Positions 1 to 12,250 of a stretch of DNA of 64,000 nucleotides are shown here, piece by piece; position 1 is the stretch's first letter; every line of letters begins with the position of its first letter. This DNA is from Ditylenchus dipsaci (lineage: Eukaryota; Nematoda; Chromadorea; Rhabditida; Anguinidae): positions 1-64,000 of the forward strand of contig SADC01000167.1 in NCBI GenBank assembly GCA_004194705.1, in the 5' to 3' direction. Position numbers and translations under genes: made by a program. A model generated the notes under the pieces. That model searched no databases. It saw only the letters and a list, made by a program, of their open reading frames with translations, and was not told the DNA's origin.

Positions 1-44
1 AGGAAAATTTGATGTTTATTAAATTTTTTAATACTGATTTCGGC

Positions 45-235
45 ACAGCCCACAACAAGATGCTCAAACAAACATGAAACCACAAAAGAATGAGAAAAGT
101 TGAGTAGGGGACAGGGAAATTAGCCTAACACCCGTTAAAGAAAAATTTGCGGGCATTTTTTCGAAAATTCGGCTGAAAAAAGTAATTTGAGGGCAGAAAA
201 AAGTGCTTCCTTTAAAACTCTTCGCAGGCTAAATA
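45..235. repeat. Partial copy of the dispersed element ending at 43.95 kb
   Basis: This stretch matches 43703-43870 at most positions. Shared segments include CCCACAACAAGATGCTCAAA, the GAATGAGAAAAGTTGAGT stretch and TTTGCGGGCATTTTTTCG. In the 43.7 kb copy the segment lies just outside the right arm of a long palindrome. Here only this tail falls inside the window, so the rest of the copy may lie upstream of base 1. It ends in GGGCAG-plus-A-run subrepeats. Confidence 0.6.
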
Positions 236-1060
236 CTTTTTGATTCTAAAATAATAAGAGAAAGTGAAAAATAAGTGGTAACTAAACCAAGAGCTATTTT
301 ATTGTTACACCTGGTCACAGGCTACAGTTACAAGAATTTTTTACGGAAACTCTTCAAAAGTTGGTCAAAAACTAATGTACACAACCATCTTATATTAAAA
401 AAAACTCTCTTTGAAAAATTTGGTTTTTTTATAAATTTTCTTTTTAGTGCTTCTAATTTGTCGTGAACGCTATGGCTGACGAACATCAAAAAACGAGAAC
501 TTATATGTAAACACATGTTCCATGAGCCTTGAATCTTGAAGTGGCTGGCTATAAGAGATGTATGTCCATTGTGCAGAATGTCCACAAGCAACTAACAATG
601 AACTTGCTCTGGACACCGAGGTGTTGTTGTGCAGAGAATAGTGATGGTTCGATTTAGAGATACTTTTAATTTTACAAATGTGACAAATGTTAATATTAAC
701 TTTTTTGAAGTGTTAATTAAATGTGGGATACCCAACTTCTGATAATAGCTGGGAACACTTTCTAATTTAATAAATGCTGGTTCTAGGGTTTCTTCTTTGC
801 TAAGTTCTTTATTTAACAGTTCGGTCGTCTTTCAAAGGCGGCTAGAATTTTTCTCTTTGTATATAGTACAGAGATTCAACCTTTTTAACAAATTAAATAC
901 AAACTAAAAATTTTTTAACTGCATTAAGGAGAAGGTCTGATGCGTTAAAGTAAAACTTTGCAAATACTGAAAATTCAGATCCAGCGTTTATAACAGCTTT
1001 TATGATGCCTTTACATTTTCGAAAAATTTCCACTAAATCCATAGATTAACGATACATCTA
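236..1060. other. AT-rich stretch without a recognisable gene
   Basis: Only short frames with no recognisable motif occur on either strand. No tandem repeat or terminal inverted repeat was found. Confidence 0.5.
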
Positions 1061-1062
1061 TA

Positions 1063-1498
1063 CCGTAATATTCTCTATTAGAAGGCCCGGGCCTTCTATT
1101 TTTCAACCCTAAAAAAAGTCGGAAAAAAAATATTTCGATTTTGAGGTTTTTCGTTGCTCAACTAAAATTTTAAAAATGGAATCAGGTGAGCTAGTGCTAA
1201 CTAAGAAAACGCGAAAAACAGATTTGCGAATTTCTTTTTCTAAGCTGATATATAGTAGTGCTGCGTGCGATGCGATATATCGCATCGCAAACATCGCAAA
1301 CATCGCACGAAATTTTGCCTTAAACATCGCATCGCAACATCGCATCGCAAAGTTTTGAAACATCGCAAAAATCGCATCGCAAGTCTCGGACCCAAAAACA
1401 TCGCATCGCAAATCGCAAAAACACAAATGCGCAGCACTAATATATAGGCTTCAAGAGGGGCTTCTATTAGAGAGGGCCTTCTAATCGAGAATATACGG
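1063..1498. mobile_element. CCGTAT-ended MITE, copy A, interrupted by a hAT MITE
   Basis: Terminal inverted repeats begin CCGTA(A)TATTCTCTATTAG on the left and CCGTATATTCTCGATTAG on the right strand, flanked by TA at 1061-1062 and 1499-1500. The same element without the insertion is at 15021-15265 and aligns over its whole length (about 244 bp once the nested insertion and duplicated target are removed). TA target sites and this terminus match the deleted pogo-type element at 48.0-49.2 kb, so it is probably a non-autonomous Tc1/mariner-pogo relative. It has no coding capacity. Confidence 0.8.
1256..1439. mobile_element. Nested hAT-type MITE, 184 bp
   Basis: Terminal inverted repeat TAGTGCTGCG / CGCAGCACTA, flanked by an exact 8-bp direct repeat ATATATAG at 1248-1255 and 1440-1447. 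The empty site is preserved in the second host MITE (ATATATAGGTCC at about 15206). Eight-base duplications are typical of hAT elements. The interior is a cluster of GCGAT/ATCGC words, including GATGCGATATATCGCATC, so most frames here are repeat artefacts. Confidence 0.85.
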
Positions 1499-1500
1499 TA

Positions 1501-2824
1501 TACGGTCAACACTTATTTTGACGTACTTAAAGGCCTGCATAAAAAAGTTACGTTATATGGAGTTACGTCACATTGATTTTTACGCTTCTTAGTAGTTTCG
1601 TGCCTTAATTTCACAAATTTAACGTTATTTGAGTTTGTAACGAGTTTCTAAAATAGCATTCTTCTAAGTTAAATAATAACGAGCGACGACTGTAACAACA
1701 AAAAGTCAAGTACAAACATAAGAAATAGACATTTTGCTAAAAAATCAGGATTTGTTTTTCTTTAAATGTTTTGGACGTATTTGTGTGAACATTAGTGTAT
1801 GTTTAACTAATTCTTTTCTGTCCTCACTTTTGTTTCAAACATGTTAACAATTTAAAACCTAAACAGTCAACCCTCGATATAATTGACACCCTGTATAGGA
1901 GAGGTTCGGGTTGATCACTTTAAAAACAGAAAACAATGACCCATATGCAGTAAGAGTCTTGCTACAAAGGCTCCAATAGGTCAGGATTCAAAACTTTAAA
2001 GACTTTTTTGTGTCTTTATTTTATAATATAAAAGGTAACACTATAAAATTAGCTATGACAAAAACTCGGTATATTGTCACTGAAAAAAACTTCGGTAAAA
2101 AATCTAGCTATAGTGTCTAATACATCAAGTTTGACTGCATGTACCAGATATATGTGTACTTAATATTTGCTCCTGTGAATTTAATTTTTTGTGTCAACTG
2201 ATAAACATACTCTTAGAACTTAAAACTTAAAAACTTTATTACTTAAAGTTTTTAACACAAAAAACAAACAGAACAAATGTGTCCAGACTAAGCTAACTTA
2301 TTAGAAATGAATAATAACTCTTTAAGATGAAAACTTTTGACTTTTGATGCCACCAATTTACTTTTTATACAACTGCAATGCAGATTGTTTTAATATCTCA
2401 ATACAGGCTCCTTTGTTATTTTGCGCTGCATAGGTATTTCCGGCATTTAGACCATAATGAATCTAATGCAGTTATGTCATAAACTGTTCGGTGATTTGTG
2501 TCTAAGGATGTGGGTGTGCGCACTTTCTTAGACATAAATCCGAGAAGTAAAACATGATCGTAAATGCATATAGAGTTTATTTTTCCACTGCCCCGAGTTG
2601 AAAAACAGGGTAAAGTAGCTCCTGTATTTTTTTCTTTTTCTTCTTAGGTGAAAACCCGCGGGGCGCTGGTTAATTTTGACATCTTTAGTGTAAAAAAGGA
2701 CTTTTCCAAAAAAGGATGAAATTTTTAAAATTTTAAGACACAGGAGTTCGAAAACTATCGAAAATGATTGCCATCAAAAATATTAAAACATCAAATCCTT
2801 AACCCAAACCTGTTCGACTCCCTC
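1501..2824. other. Non-coding stretch with a solo pogo-type end
   Basis: A pogo/Tigger-like terminus starts at 1864 (CAGTCAACCCTCGATATAAT) with GACACC following, as in the intact elements at 55.08 and 46.28 kb. No matching right end was found. At about 2490-2530 lies a dispersed word (GTGATTTGTGTCTAAGG then GTGGGTGTGCGCA), also present near 19.3, 26.3 and 60.2 kb. No gene was recognised. Confidence 0.5.
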
Positions 2825-2973
2825 TGAACCTCAACAAATACTATGAACACTCTTAATATTGCATTTTTCAGTGTTAAAACTGAAAAAAATATAAAAAATA
2901 AAATAAAATAAAATTCAGTTTTAACACTGAAAAGTGCAATATTAAGAGTGTTCATAGTATTTGTTGAGGTTCA
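2825..2973. repeat. Near-perfect hairpin, 60-bp arms, 29-nt loop
   Basis: Arms 2825-2884 and 2914-2973 are reverse complements with one difference (a G.U-compatible change in RNA). The loop is an A/T run. No target-site duplication is obvious. The stem is longer than typical animal miRNA precursors; a recent MITE or hairpin-RNA source fits better. Confidence 0.85.
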
Positions 2974-4430
2974 CTTAAATTATTAATAAAATTTATTACA
3001 AGTTTTTGACTATTTTTATATCGAAGTTAGCCTATATGCTTATGTCAAGACTGTTTTATTGACTTGTAGACATCGTGAATATTCGAATTACCTTTCTTTG
3101 TTGTCATTCTTTGTTGAAAAGTATCATTTTATCCAATGCTTATTGAGTTTTGAACACCAAAACTAAAGTTTTGGACGTAAAATCTAAACAATTCTTAGGA
3201 TCCCAAATAAAGTACAAATCTTTTAATCTGTCGTGGTTTACATTTCAATAAATTAAAGGATGGGAAACTAACTGCAAGTATGCAATGAAGAGGGTCATCA
3301 AGTTTTTGATATAATGAAAATTTATAAGCCTAAGTCATAATAATAATAATAACAATAAGGGTGGTAAGGCTTACATTTGGAATGTAACTTTTTTTATTAA
3401 TTAATTTGAATTACAGAAAAAACAAGAAAAGAATGTATGAGACCGTTATAAGATACACTGCCATATATTGTGTCTTAGCTTAGGCTGAAAAAAGTAAACA
3501 ATACCAAGGCAAAAATCGCACCATATTTTATGTTAAATCTAATTTTATTACCTTTATTCAAATTTTAAGTCGACTATTTGGCTCGCTATGGGTGTCTCCA
3601 TATAGAAATGGGTCTCGAACCAATTGATTTGTTACCTGGTAATACATTGGAGAAATTTGGTTTCTAGCTTAAATTTTTGAATTATATCAGATAATTCATA
3701 TGGAAAAAGAATCTAAATTGAGAGTGTTGATCCAAAACGGTTGATAAGATACACTAAATCGATACTCGACTCTATGGACCATGTTCAACAAAAAACATTT
3801 TTATTCGAGAAACAAAGCTAACACACCACTTCAACTGTTGTGTTTGAAAGCTGGGAAAGATAAGCGAGAGAGCAGAAATAGACAACACCTTTATTTACAC
3901 ACAACATAACAATAGATATAAGCATAAACCAGGACGTGAAAGAAAGTATTATTGCGAATTGTATGTAAAATTAAGCGCAATAAAAGGAAGATACATTTAA
4001 GGCTACCTTTTGACAGTAGTTTCTAAGTTATTTTCTATTATGATGGTTTTATTACTTCCGGTATTTGAGCCGATATGTGTCAAACCCTTTCTTTAAACCT
4101 TAAAAATCCTTCAAAATGTAAAATTAAGCTGATATTTGTGACTCAGCTTATGCCAGCGTTTTATCGCTATAACTGATTAATGGATTCCAGGAAGACGGAT
4201 TTAAAAAAGGGATAAATGGAGTGATTAACCGTGAAAAAATTGATCTTGTTTCATGCATCCTAAAAGAGGATGGTTAAGGGTTATAACAAGGATTAAGAAG
4301 TAGATGGATGTTATTGTAAATGATCAATAGTTTCTTGATTAATGGTTAGGTAAATGACTGAATTTTTGGAATCGGTCATATGGCCTGGCATATGAGCGCC
4401 ATGTGTTCAAGACACCGTAATTTTCATTTC
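2974..4430. other. AT-rich stretch, no gene seen
   Basis: No long frame, no recognisable protein motif, no tandem array. A short AAT run lies at about 3342-3356. Confidence 0.5.
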
Positions 4431-4599
4431 TTAGTCTTTTCTAGCACAAATTTTCTCATCTAGGAAAATTTCCCTCATTCTAATGTAAAGCAGTTGGTCA
4501 AATGACTGATCATTATAAAATGGCTTTAACATATTTTCCATGGAGATATCACTTAACCACAGTTCAATAACACAAAGTTGTGCAAACAACCTAGTTTCA
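4431..4599 (-). other. Possible terminal coding exon, unidentified
   Basis: On the minus strand a pyrimidine-rich acceptor (TTTTCCAAGTTTTACAG) is followed by about 55 open codons ending in TAA. The peptide is of mixed composition (contains WLSDISMENM and QLLYIRMREIF) rather than low-complexity. No family was recognised and no donor or upstream exon could be placed. The longer frame to 4790 includes the likely intron, so its ATG is not trusted. Confidence 0.2.
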
Positions 4600-5280
4600 C
4601 TGTAAAACTTGGAAAAAGTATAGGTAAAATAAAAAAAAAGGTAAAGGCATTGACAGTGCCCAAAGGCACCTATCTTCAAAGAAGAGTTGACCACACTCAA
4701 ACAGTAACTTGCAGCAAAAGATTTGCCTATGAAATCATCTAATTGCAAAAATCCGACTGAAAAATGGTCCGACGGGAAAATAACCATCAAACAAGTTTAA
4801 ACACCCCAAAAAGCGTGTCAAGACTGTTTATTAAAAACACACGTATGAAGGCAAAAATAGAAAAATCGATTCAAATAAATGAATTTGTGGTCTTGCCACG
4901 ATTTGGCCATTTTAGTCATTCTGACACGTTGTGGTCTGGAAACCACGGTTTTTAAGCTTCATTCCACAGAATTCCCATTGGATAAAAATGGTACTATACT
5001 TTTACTATATAGTTGTAGTCACAGAGATTTGAAAAGTAATTTTTGCATTCACATTATGTCTGATTTCCAATAGTCTAGAAACCAATCAAATCCTTATGAG
5101 GAAACCTAGAGCTATGGCTCTATATGTGTTGATGGTGACCCCGAAAAAATATGCCTTGGTCTCCTTGGTCTCTGTTAATTTTTTTTTTTCAAAATAATGG
5201 ATATTTAATAATTAAGAAGCGAATTGTTAGGAGAATTAAAATATGAATTATTTTATATGTCCAACCAAACAAACAGTTTA

Positions 5281-5400
5281 CCGTATATCTTCTTCTAAAA
5301 AGACCCCATCTTCCAACAACCACTCACCTTCTAATTGGGTACACTTCCAAAAAGGTGTTGAAAAATTAGGCAGCATGGAATCTTTTTAGAAGATATACGG
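5281..5400. mobile_element. CCGTAT-ended MITE, 120 bp
   Basis: TIRs CCGTATATCTTCTTCTAAAA and, on the other strand, CCGTATATCTTCTAAAAAGA, flanked by TA at 5279-5280 and 5401-5402. It shares the terminal hexamer with the MITEs at 1.06, 15.0 and 20.8 kb but has a different interior. Confidence 0.75.
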
Positions 5401-5402
5401 TA

Positions 5403-8400
5403 ATCCTTAACGGCACAAAAAGTAAACTAATGGCTGATGGTTACACAACTGTGAGAGATTGCTTTTAGTATTATCAATATTAAATTTAGGAATACCGACA
5501 AGACAATTTTGGCACAAAAAACACAGACCATGAAGTAAAACGAAAGAAAATATAAAAAACAGCTTGATCCGTAGAAAATAAATCAACACACTAATATGAA
5601 TAATTTTACGGGTTTTCACAGAATTTCGCCTTTTCTTTCTTTAATTCTGTGAAAAATTTAAGAATCAGGACCACAAAAACTTATTTAAACACTTTTATGT
5701 TGTAAATAAATAATTTACATCGAAGCTTGAAGAAAGTTAAAAAAATACAGCGAACTGTCTTGTGTCTACTACATATGAAAAAAACATACATAAGTGTTAC
5801 ATTTTTAAGTGTCAAAGACAATGCCGTTGTACCGGATTTTAAAACTCATTTTTGGGCTACTTAGGTTTAATCTTAAGTTCCAAGTTGGTGTCCTAAAATA
5901 GTAAATCCTAAGCAGGCTAGCTAACGTGCAAAAAAATTCGGGGTTACTTTAGTAAAAAATGGTTTTTGGTTAAAAACATCGAAAAAAATAAAATTTTCCT
6001 AAATAATTGTCGTTTAAATTCATTTGAATTCGCGCATTTATTTTGTGGGACAAAACATTTTTCTATGGTTTTTCAGTTTACGCTATTTAGTTGTGTGTGT
6101 TGTAAAGAGTAATGGTTCAGTGAGACATTTTCTGGAATTCCGACTGCAAAGGATCAAATATTTTAAATTATAGCGATAACAAGACTTCAGCTTATGGTAA
6201 AATTCTCGCTCAAAAATCTCAACATCACAAAAAACTCGGAAAATTTAAGAAAAAAACAGCAGAAACTGTCCTTTTTAGTATTGCCTTTTTAGGTATGAAA
6301 CTTATAGGGTTGTTTAGTAATGCAATGATACCGTATGATTTAATAAGTATTGTTAAATAAGTCATTTAAATAAGAAATTCTTAGCAACATATTTTTATGC
6401 CACGAAAAAAGTTTTGTATGAGAAAAGACAAAAACGATTTTTCATTGCCAATTTGTCGATATTTCCATAAAGCAACACCCCAGCTTCTCCTAATTAGAAA
6501 CCGTGTTTTCGGTATTGAGTATTGGGACCTACTTTTTGGCATATGACTTCAAGCAAATCAGGGCATGAAATGTGAAAAGTCATACGAGTTTTAATTTAAG
6601 TGCCAATTTGCCTATCTCATCGTCAAAAACACAATGCCAAAAGCATGATATTAAGTTAGGGGTTTACATCGCAACTAAATTTGTCTTCATTTCGCTTTTA
6701 TTGTAGGTATAACGAATGAAAAACAGATTGATACTATGGTCAAATTAAAAGACAGCAATTTTCTTTCTAACGTTTGCTTAAGAATGGGTTATTACATGTC
6801 CACAGTAACCCGAGTTGTCATTTGATAGCCCCCCCCTATCCACCTACCTTTTGCAAACTCAGGCTGAGCCTGAGCCTTTATCTATTTATGCCAAAAACGA
6901 ATTTTATTCAAAACCAGGAAAGGGGGCAATGAATTGGTGCATGTTTTTAGCCGAAAACTTTCAATTTATCTGACTTTGGGAAAAACAACGAGAGTGAGCA
7001 TGCACTAGATGAAACAAAAATAATTTGAAAAAAGGACTGCAACAAAAAGTTTTTTGCATAACAAAAAAGTGTGCATATAAAATGTGAATTGTTAAGGCTA
7101 GTCATATGAATTATTGCGAATGTATGTATAATACTACAAAAGATAAACAAATAGGGCAGAAGGAGTTAGTGAACAAAGGGCAATCTGGAAAAAGTTAAAT
7201 AGGCAAACCCAAAGACAGTTATTACTCCTGGGGTGTTGGGACTTGGTTCCCAATTCCAATAATTTTGCTTTAAAAAAGGTTACCCCTGATATGTACCCCC
7301 TGTTAATTTTTTTTAGATATTTCGATTTTTTTAAAATTTTCATGCACTCAGATTTAGGCTCATGGTAGACCCTCACACGTTAGGACGAACTCAAACGTGT
7401 GGTTTTAACATATTTTTAACTTTCACAAAAAAATTTGCAAATATGATCTAAATAGTTACCAGAGCTTGGTCAAATTTATACCCAAGCCTCTCGTAGATGA
7501 CAGCGGTAATAGCACGGAGTTTCAAGTTCAAGAAAAATGGGCAGATGGTCTTTTTCTTGAATTTGATGAAATTTGACGTTTTGTCTTCCAGAATGTTTTT
7601 CCTTCTTCTTTCTTCGGCAAAATTAGTTGCTCATTTTAAAAGACTCTAACTTTTTTCTCCTATATCATTTTTAATTTTTTCTGTCTATCTGAAAAAAGGG
7701 ACTCAGATCTACATTTTGGTCCAAAAATAAGATCTTTTCGTGCATATTTGACGATTTATCACGCTTTTGCTTTTTTCACAAGTTTGCTGATGTTTTACTA
7801 AAATTACTTTGTCAAATTTATCCATTTCAAAGCTTGGGCTTGGCAAATAATATAGTTTTTATTTGAAACAAAATATTCACTCATTTATTTTGGGTTAGAT
7901 TTTTAGATACAAACTCTTTGATTTTTTTAAAAAGCATCCTTCACTGTTTGGTGAAACGAAAATGTGAAGTAGTCATAAATTGTTTAAATTACAAAAGTTG
8001 TTATTCTTTTAAAATTAAAAAAATCAGTCAATATGAATTTTTTTTAACTTTAACCATTTTGAAACCTTTTGCTAAACCAATTTGAAAAAATCGGCATTGA
8101 AAAAAATTGAAAAAAGATGAACAAGTTGAATCATTTGAAAAAAAAAATATTTTTTTGCTGAATCGAATTTGGCAATAGTTTTTAACAATTGAGTGAAAAA
8201 GTGTTGACTCCTTGGCGGAGACGAACTTGAGGGATACCACTATAACGATTTTCGGATGTATAGCAAAAAAATCATGATAAAAACAATTTTAATTTTTTTT
8301 AATTTTTAGTTTAGACTTAACTCCTAGTAAGTCATCATGTCATAATCACAAACCCCATCTACATTAAACACTTTTTTCACCCAAATTTTTGTGGTCTAAG

Positions 8401-9630
8401 ATATACGTTAAGCCGCAGATTTTCGTTTTTTTGGGGTTAGGGAAAGAGAAAGGAAAATTAAGACAGGATGCATGGTAGATAAATGCCAATATGAAAGATG
8501 AGGCAGCTGCCACTGGGTGTGGAAACAGTAATAAGCCTAAGCAGTTTTTAGTGGAGAGGGTGGAAAAACTCTATAAGCAGAGCGAGCTCAAATATAAATA
8601 CACACACACTAATCCGACACAATAGGACATTGCCCATGCAGCTAGCTCGGTCACTGTAGTAACTGATAGAAAGAGAAAAATTATGGCAAAAATAACCAAA
8701 TGTACAAACACAAATATTCATATCTATATGAGGTTGGCAATTGATCTAGGCGAAAAGCGGCAACACCAAAAGAGCCCATGCTTCAAAGACAGTCACACAG
8801 TCAATTTCCATAGTGTCACAGTGATGGATAATTTTGATAGAAAAATAGTCTGATTATTTACATGAAATAACATTTTGAAAATGAAAATGGTACAACATCT
8901 TTGACCACCATTTTTGACCAAATTATTGCACGATATATTCCATGGTCTGAATTCTATTAAAAAACTATGTAAAACATGGCAAAGTTCACACTCTCGAAAC
9001 CGGATAATCTTGATCAAGTCTAAAATACAGAATTTTTTAATGGATTTTCATAAAAACTGATTCTGTTTGTGTGAGCTATAAGTGAAACATTGTGTGATCA
9101 AAAAATTTTACTGTAGGTAATATTGAATTCACATGTATTTAAAAAATTGAAGGGAATATTACATATAGGCGATATTTAGTAGTGTTGTTGGCTGGGGTCC
9201 GATCTGTATGTCGATCAGATGTTTTGGGCCGGAAAATTTTCGTTACGATATCCGATATGGGGAAAAGGAATTGATATTTCCGATACATGAAAAGAATTTG
9301 ATACACAAAAACGAGTGTTCAATATTTTCATAGCAAACTAAAAAAACCTAAAGAAAACTCGCCAACTTTAAGAGATTACTCTAATTTAAAAAAAAACTTC
9401 GTCCAATTCAGTGTTCATCCAAATTTCTAGACCAACAGCCCTGATATTTAAGTCATGATTTTTTTTAAAATAAAAAAATATTAAATTAAAAATCGTCGAA
9501 CAAAGTTTAAAATTGTGATAAAAAATATTAAAACAAAATTTAAAAAAAATTAGGGTGTTTGAACATTGAGAAAAAAATTGAGAAAAATCGGGTAGACACA
9601 TATAAAACACTTTCAAACAAATGATCCAAT
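5403..9630. other. Long AT-rich stretch without a supported gene
   Basis: Frames of 60-97 codons occur but are Phe/Lys/Asn-rich, lack family motifs and fall in homopolymer-rich DNA. A possible decayed element with repeated CGAT/CCGATA words lies at about 9195-9300. A run of C lies near 6829. Confidence 0.5.
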
Positions 9631-9633
9631 TAG

Positions 9634-9707
9634 CAAGTATAGTCCAGTGGTCAAGAGCGCTGTCTGGTAAGCCATACATTGAGGTTTCAATCCCTCTTAG
9701 GTTATCT
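9634..9707 (+). ncRNA. tRNA-like Pol III promoter sequence (SINE or tRNA relic)
   Basis: An A-box-like TAGTCCAGTGGTCAAGAGC is followed by a possible anticodon arm and, 33 bp on, a B-box-like GGTTTCAATCC inside a GAGG/CCTC stem. The B box departs from the GGTTCRANNCC consensus and the acceptor stem does not pair well. I take it as a tRNA-derived SINE head or pseudogene rather than a functional tRNA. Confidence 0.35.
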
Positions 9708-9721
9708 CTTATTTTCTTAGT

Positions 9722-9895
9722 TTACAAAAATTGAAAAAATTCGGAAATTTCGAAAAATTAAAAAAATTCGAAAAATTTGAAAAATTAAAAAATTCGAAAA
9801 AATCGAAAAAATTTAAAAAATTGAAAAAATAAAAAAAATAAAAAAATCCGAACAATTAAAAAATTCGAAAAATCAAAAAATTCGAAAAAGCATGT
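9722..9895. repeat. Low-complexity AAAAATTCG / AAAAATTG repeat
   Basis: Irregular repetition of A-runs broken by TTCG, TTG or TCG. The Phe-rich minus frame over it is a composition artefact. Confidence 0.75.
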
Positions 9896-10048
9896 CTCAC
9901 TAAATAAAGCAGAAAAAACTGTCCAAGAAAAAGTTTTCTCTGACTCTCTAACTCGATTTTGAATTTTACCGCAAAATTTTCGCGCACAATCAAGATTGAC
10001 AGGGGGGTCGTAATCAATCACTTGGTGAAATCTGCCTGGTTAACTACT

Positions 10049-11822
10049 GACGTTGTGTACCTGTGTTGAAGGTATTTTCTGTACAAACCGAGTGGATAAT
10101 CAAGACGTTGTGTACCTGTGTTGAAGGTATTTTTACTACAAGCAAAGTCGATGATCAAGACGTTGTGTACCTGTGTTAAAGGTATTTTCACTACAAGCAA
10201 AGTCGATGATCAAGACGATATTACCTGCGCTCAGGTATTTTCCCTACAAGCGAAGTCGATGATCAAGACGTTATGTACCTGTGTTCAATGTATTTTCCTT
10301 ACGAGCAAAGTCGATGATCAAGACGTCATGTACCTGTGTTAAAGGTATTTTCACTACAAGCAAAGTCGATGATCAAGACGATATGTACCTGCGCTCAACG
10401 TATTTTCCCTACAAGCGAAGTCGATGATCAAGACGTTATGTCCTGTGTTCAATGTATTTTCCTTACGAGCAAAGTCGATGATCAAGACGTCATGTACCTG
10501 TGTTGAAGGTATTTTCTGTACAAACCGAGTGGATAAACAAGACGTTGTGTACCTGTGTTGAAGGTATTTTCTGTACAAACCGAGTGGATAAACAAGACGT
10601 TGTGTACCTGTGTTGAAGGTATTTTCTGTACAAACCGAGTAGATAATCAAGACGTTGTGTACCTGTGTTGAAGGTATTTCACTACAAGCAAAGTCGATGA
10701 TCAAGACGTTATGTACCTGTGTTCAAGGTATTTTCACTACAAGCAAAGTCGATGATCAAGACGTTGAGTACCTATCTTAAAGGTATCTTCACTACAAGCA
10801 AAGTCGATGATTAAGAGGTTATGTACCTGTGTTAAAGTATTTTCTGTACAAACGAGTGGATAATCAAGACGTTGTGTACCTGTGTTGAAGGTATTTTCAC
10901 TGCAAGCAAAGTCGATGATCAAGACGTTGTGTACCTGTGTTGAAGGTATTTTTACTACAAGCAAAGTCGATGATCAAGACATTATGTATCTGTGATCAAT
11001 GTATTTTCACTACAAGCAAAGTCGATGATCAAGACATTATGTACCTGTGTTCAAGGTGTTTTTCACTACAAGCAAAGTCGATGATCAGACGATATGTTCC
11101 TGTGTTGAAGGTATTTTTACTACAAGCAAAGTCGATGATCAAGACATTATGTATCTGTGATCAATGTATTTTCACTACAAGCAAAGTCGATGATCAAGAC
11201 ATTATGTATCTGTGATCAATGTATTTTCACTACAAGCAAAGTCGATGATCAAGACGATATGTTCCTGTGTTCAAGGTATTTTCCCAACAAGCGAAGTCGA
11301 TGATCAAGACGTTGAGTACCTATCTTAAGGTATCTTCACTACAAGCAAAGTCGATGATTAAGAGGTTATGTACCTGTGTTGAAAGTATTTTCTGTACAAA
11401 CCGAGTGGATAATCAAGACGTTGTGTACCTGTGTTCAAGGTATTTTTACTACAAGCAAAGTCCATGATTAAGACGTTATGTACCTGTGTTGAAAGTATTT
11501 TCTGTACAAACCGAGTGGATAATCAAGACGTTGTGTACCTGTGTTCAAGGTATTTTTACTACAAGCAAAGTCCATGATTAAGACGTTATGTACCTGTGTT
11601 GAAAGTATTTTCTGTACAAACCGAGGGGAAATCAAGACGATATGTACCTGTGCTCAAGGTATTTTCCCTACAAGCGAATTAGATGATCAAGACGTTATGT
11701 ACCTGTGTTCAAGGTATTTTCTGTACAAACCGAGTGGATAATCAAGACGTTGTGTACCTGTGTTGAAGGTATTTTACTACAAGCAAAGTCCATGATTAAG
11801 ACGTTATGTACCTGTGTCAAGG
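10049..11822. repeat. 55-bp minisatellite, about 32 copies, two unit types
   Basis: Unit of 55 bp starting GACGTTATGTACCTGTGTTC. The second half has two interchangeable versions: CACTACAAGCAAAGTCGATG and CTGTACAAACCGAGTGGATA. The types are interspersed in blocks, giving larger repeated patterns, for example the same series of units at about 11370-11510 and 11480-11620. Because 55 is not a multiple of 3, frames rotate through the array; the 60-116 codon frames here are artefacts. Confidence 0.95.
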
Positions 11823-11929
11823 TTGTGGACCATCGGACAAAAGTGTATTAAAGCCATTTTCTAGCTAAGATGGGCTGAAAATTCGAGAAAAAAACACCAT
11901 TGTTCGATGGTATATTTGTTTGATAAATC

Positions 11930-12250
11930 AATTCTGAATATACCATCTAACTCGAAATAGCCGATTTAGTATGCAAAAAAACAACAGAAATGTATTTGGT
12001 TAAGTGAAAAAACTAGTTATGGCCACTTCAAAGTTGAAAGTACGTTGAAAGCATAAAAAGTGTCTTCGCGATACCAAAAACATTTACATTTACACTCATA
12101 CTCACAATTGTGATGGAGCCATGACTCACAGTTTCGGCAATTTCGAAGTGGCCATAACTATTTTTCACTTTACTAAATATATTTCTGTTATTATTTTTCA
12201 CTCCCTAAATTGACTATTCTGATTCGAATGGTATAATCATAATTGATTGT
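11930..12250. mobile_element. Foldback element, about 320 bp
   Basis: Arm 11930-12050 and arm 12128-12250 are imperfect inverted repeats sharing AACAGAAATNTATTTGG and AGTTATGGCCACTTC. Related arms occur at 14272-14577 in the opposite arrangement. Non-coding. Confidence 0.7.

Noticed and set aside
1109..1512. Overlapping frames on both strands rich in Arg/Cys/Met or Ile/Ala/His
   Set aside because: Generated by GCGAT/ATCGC words of the nested hAT MITE.
9634..9707. Functional tRNA gene
   Set aside because: The B box is off consensus and the acceptor stem does not pair; only a tRNA-like relic is supported.
10118..11741. Several 60-116 codon frames on both strands
   Set aside because: They arise from the 55-bp repeat, whose period rotates the frame; the same peptide words recur and no codon-level conservation is seen.
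10049..11822. CRISPR array
   Set aside because: Units are contiguous tandem copies without unique spacers, and the DNA is eukaryotic.
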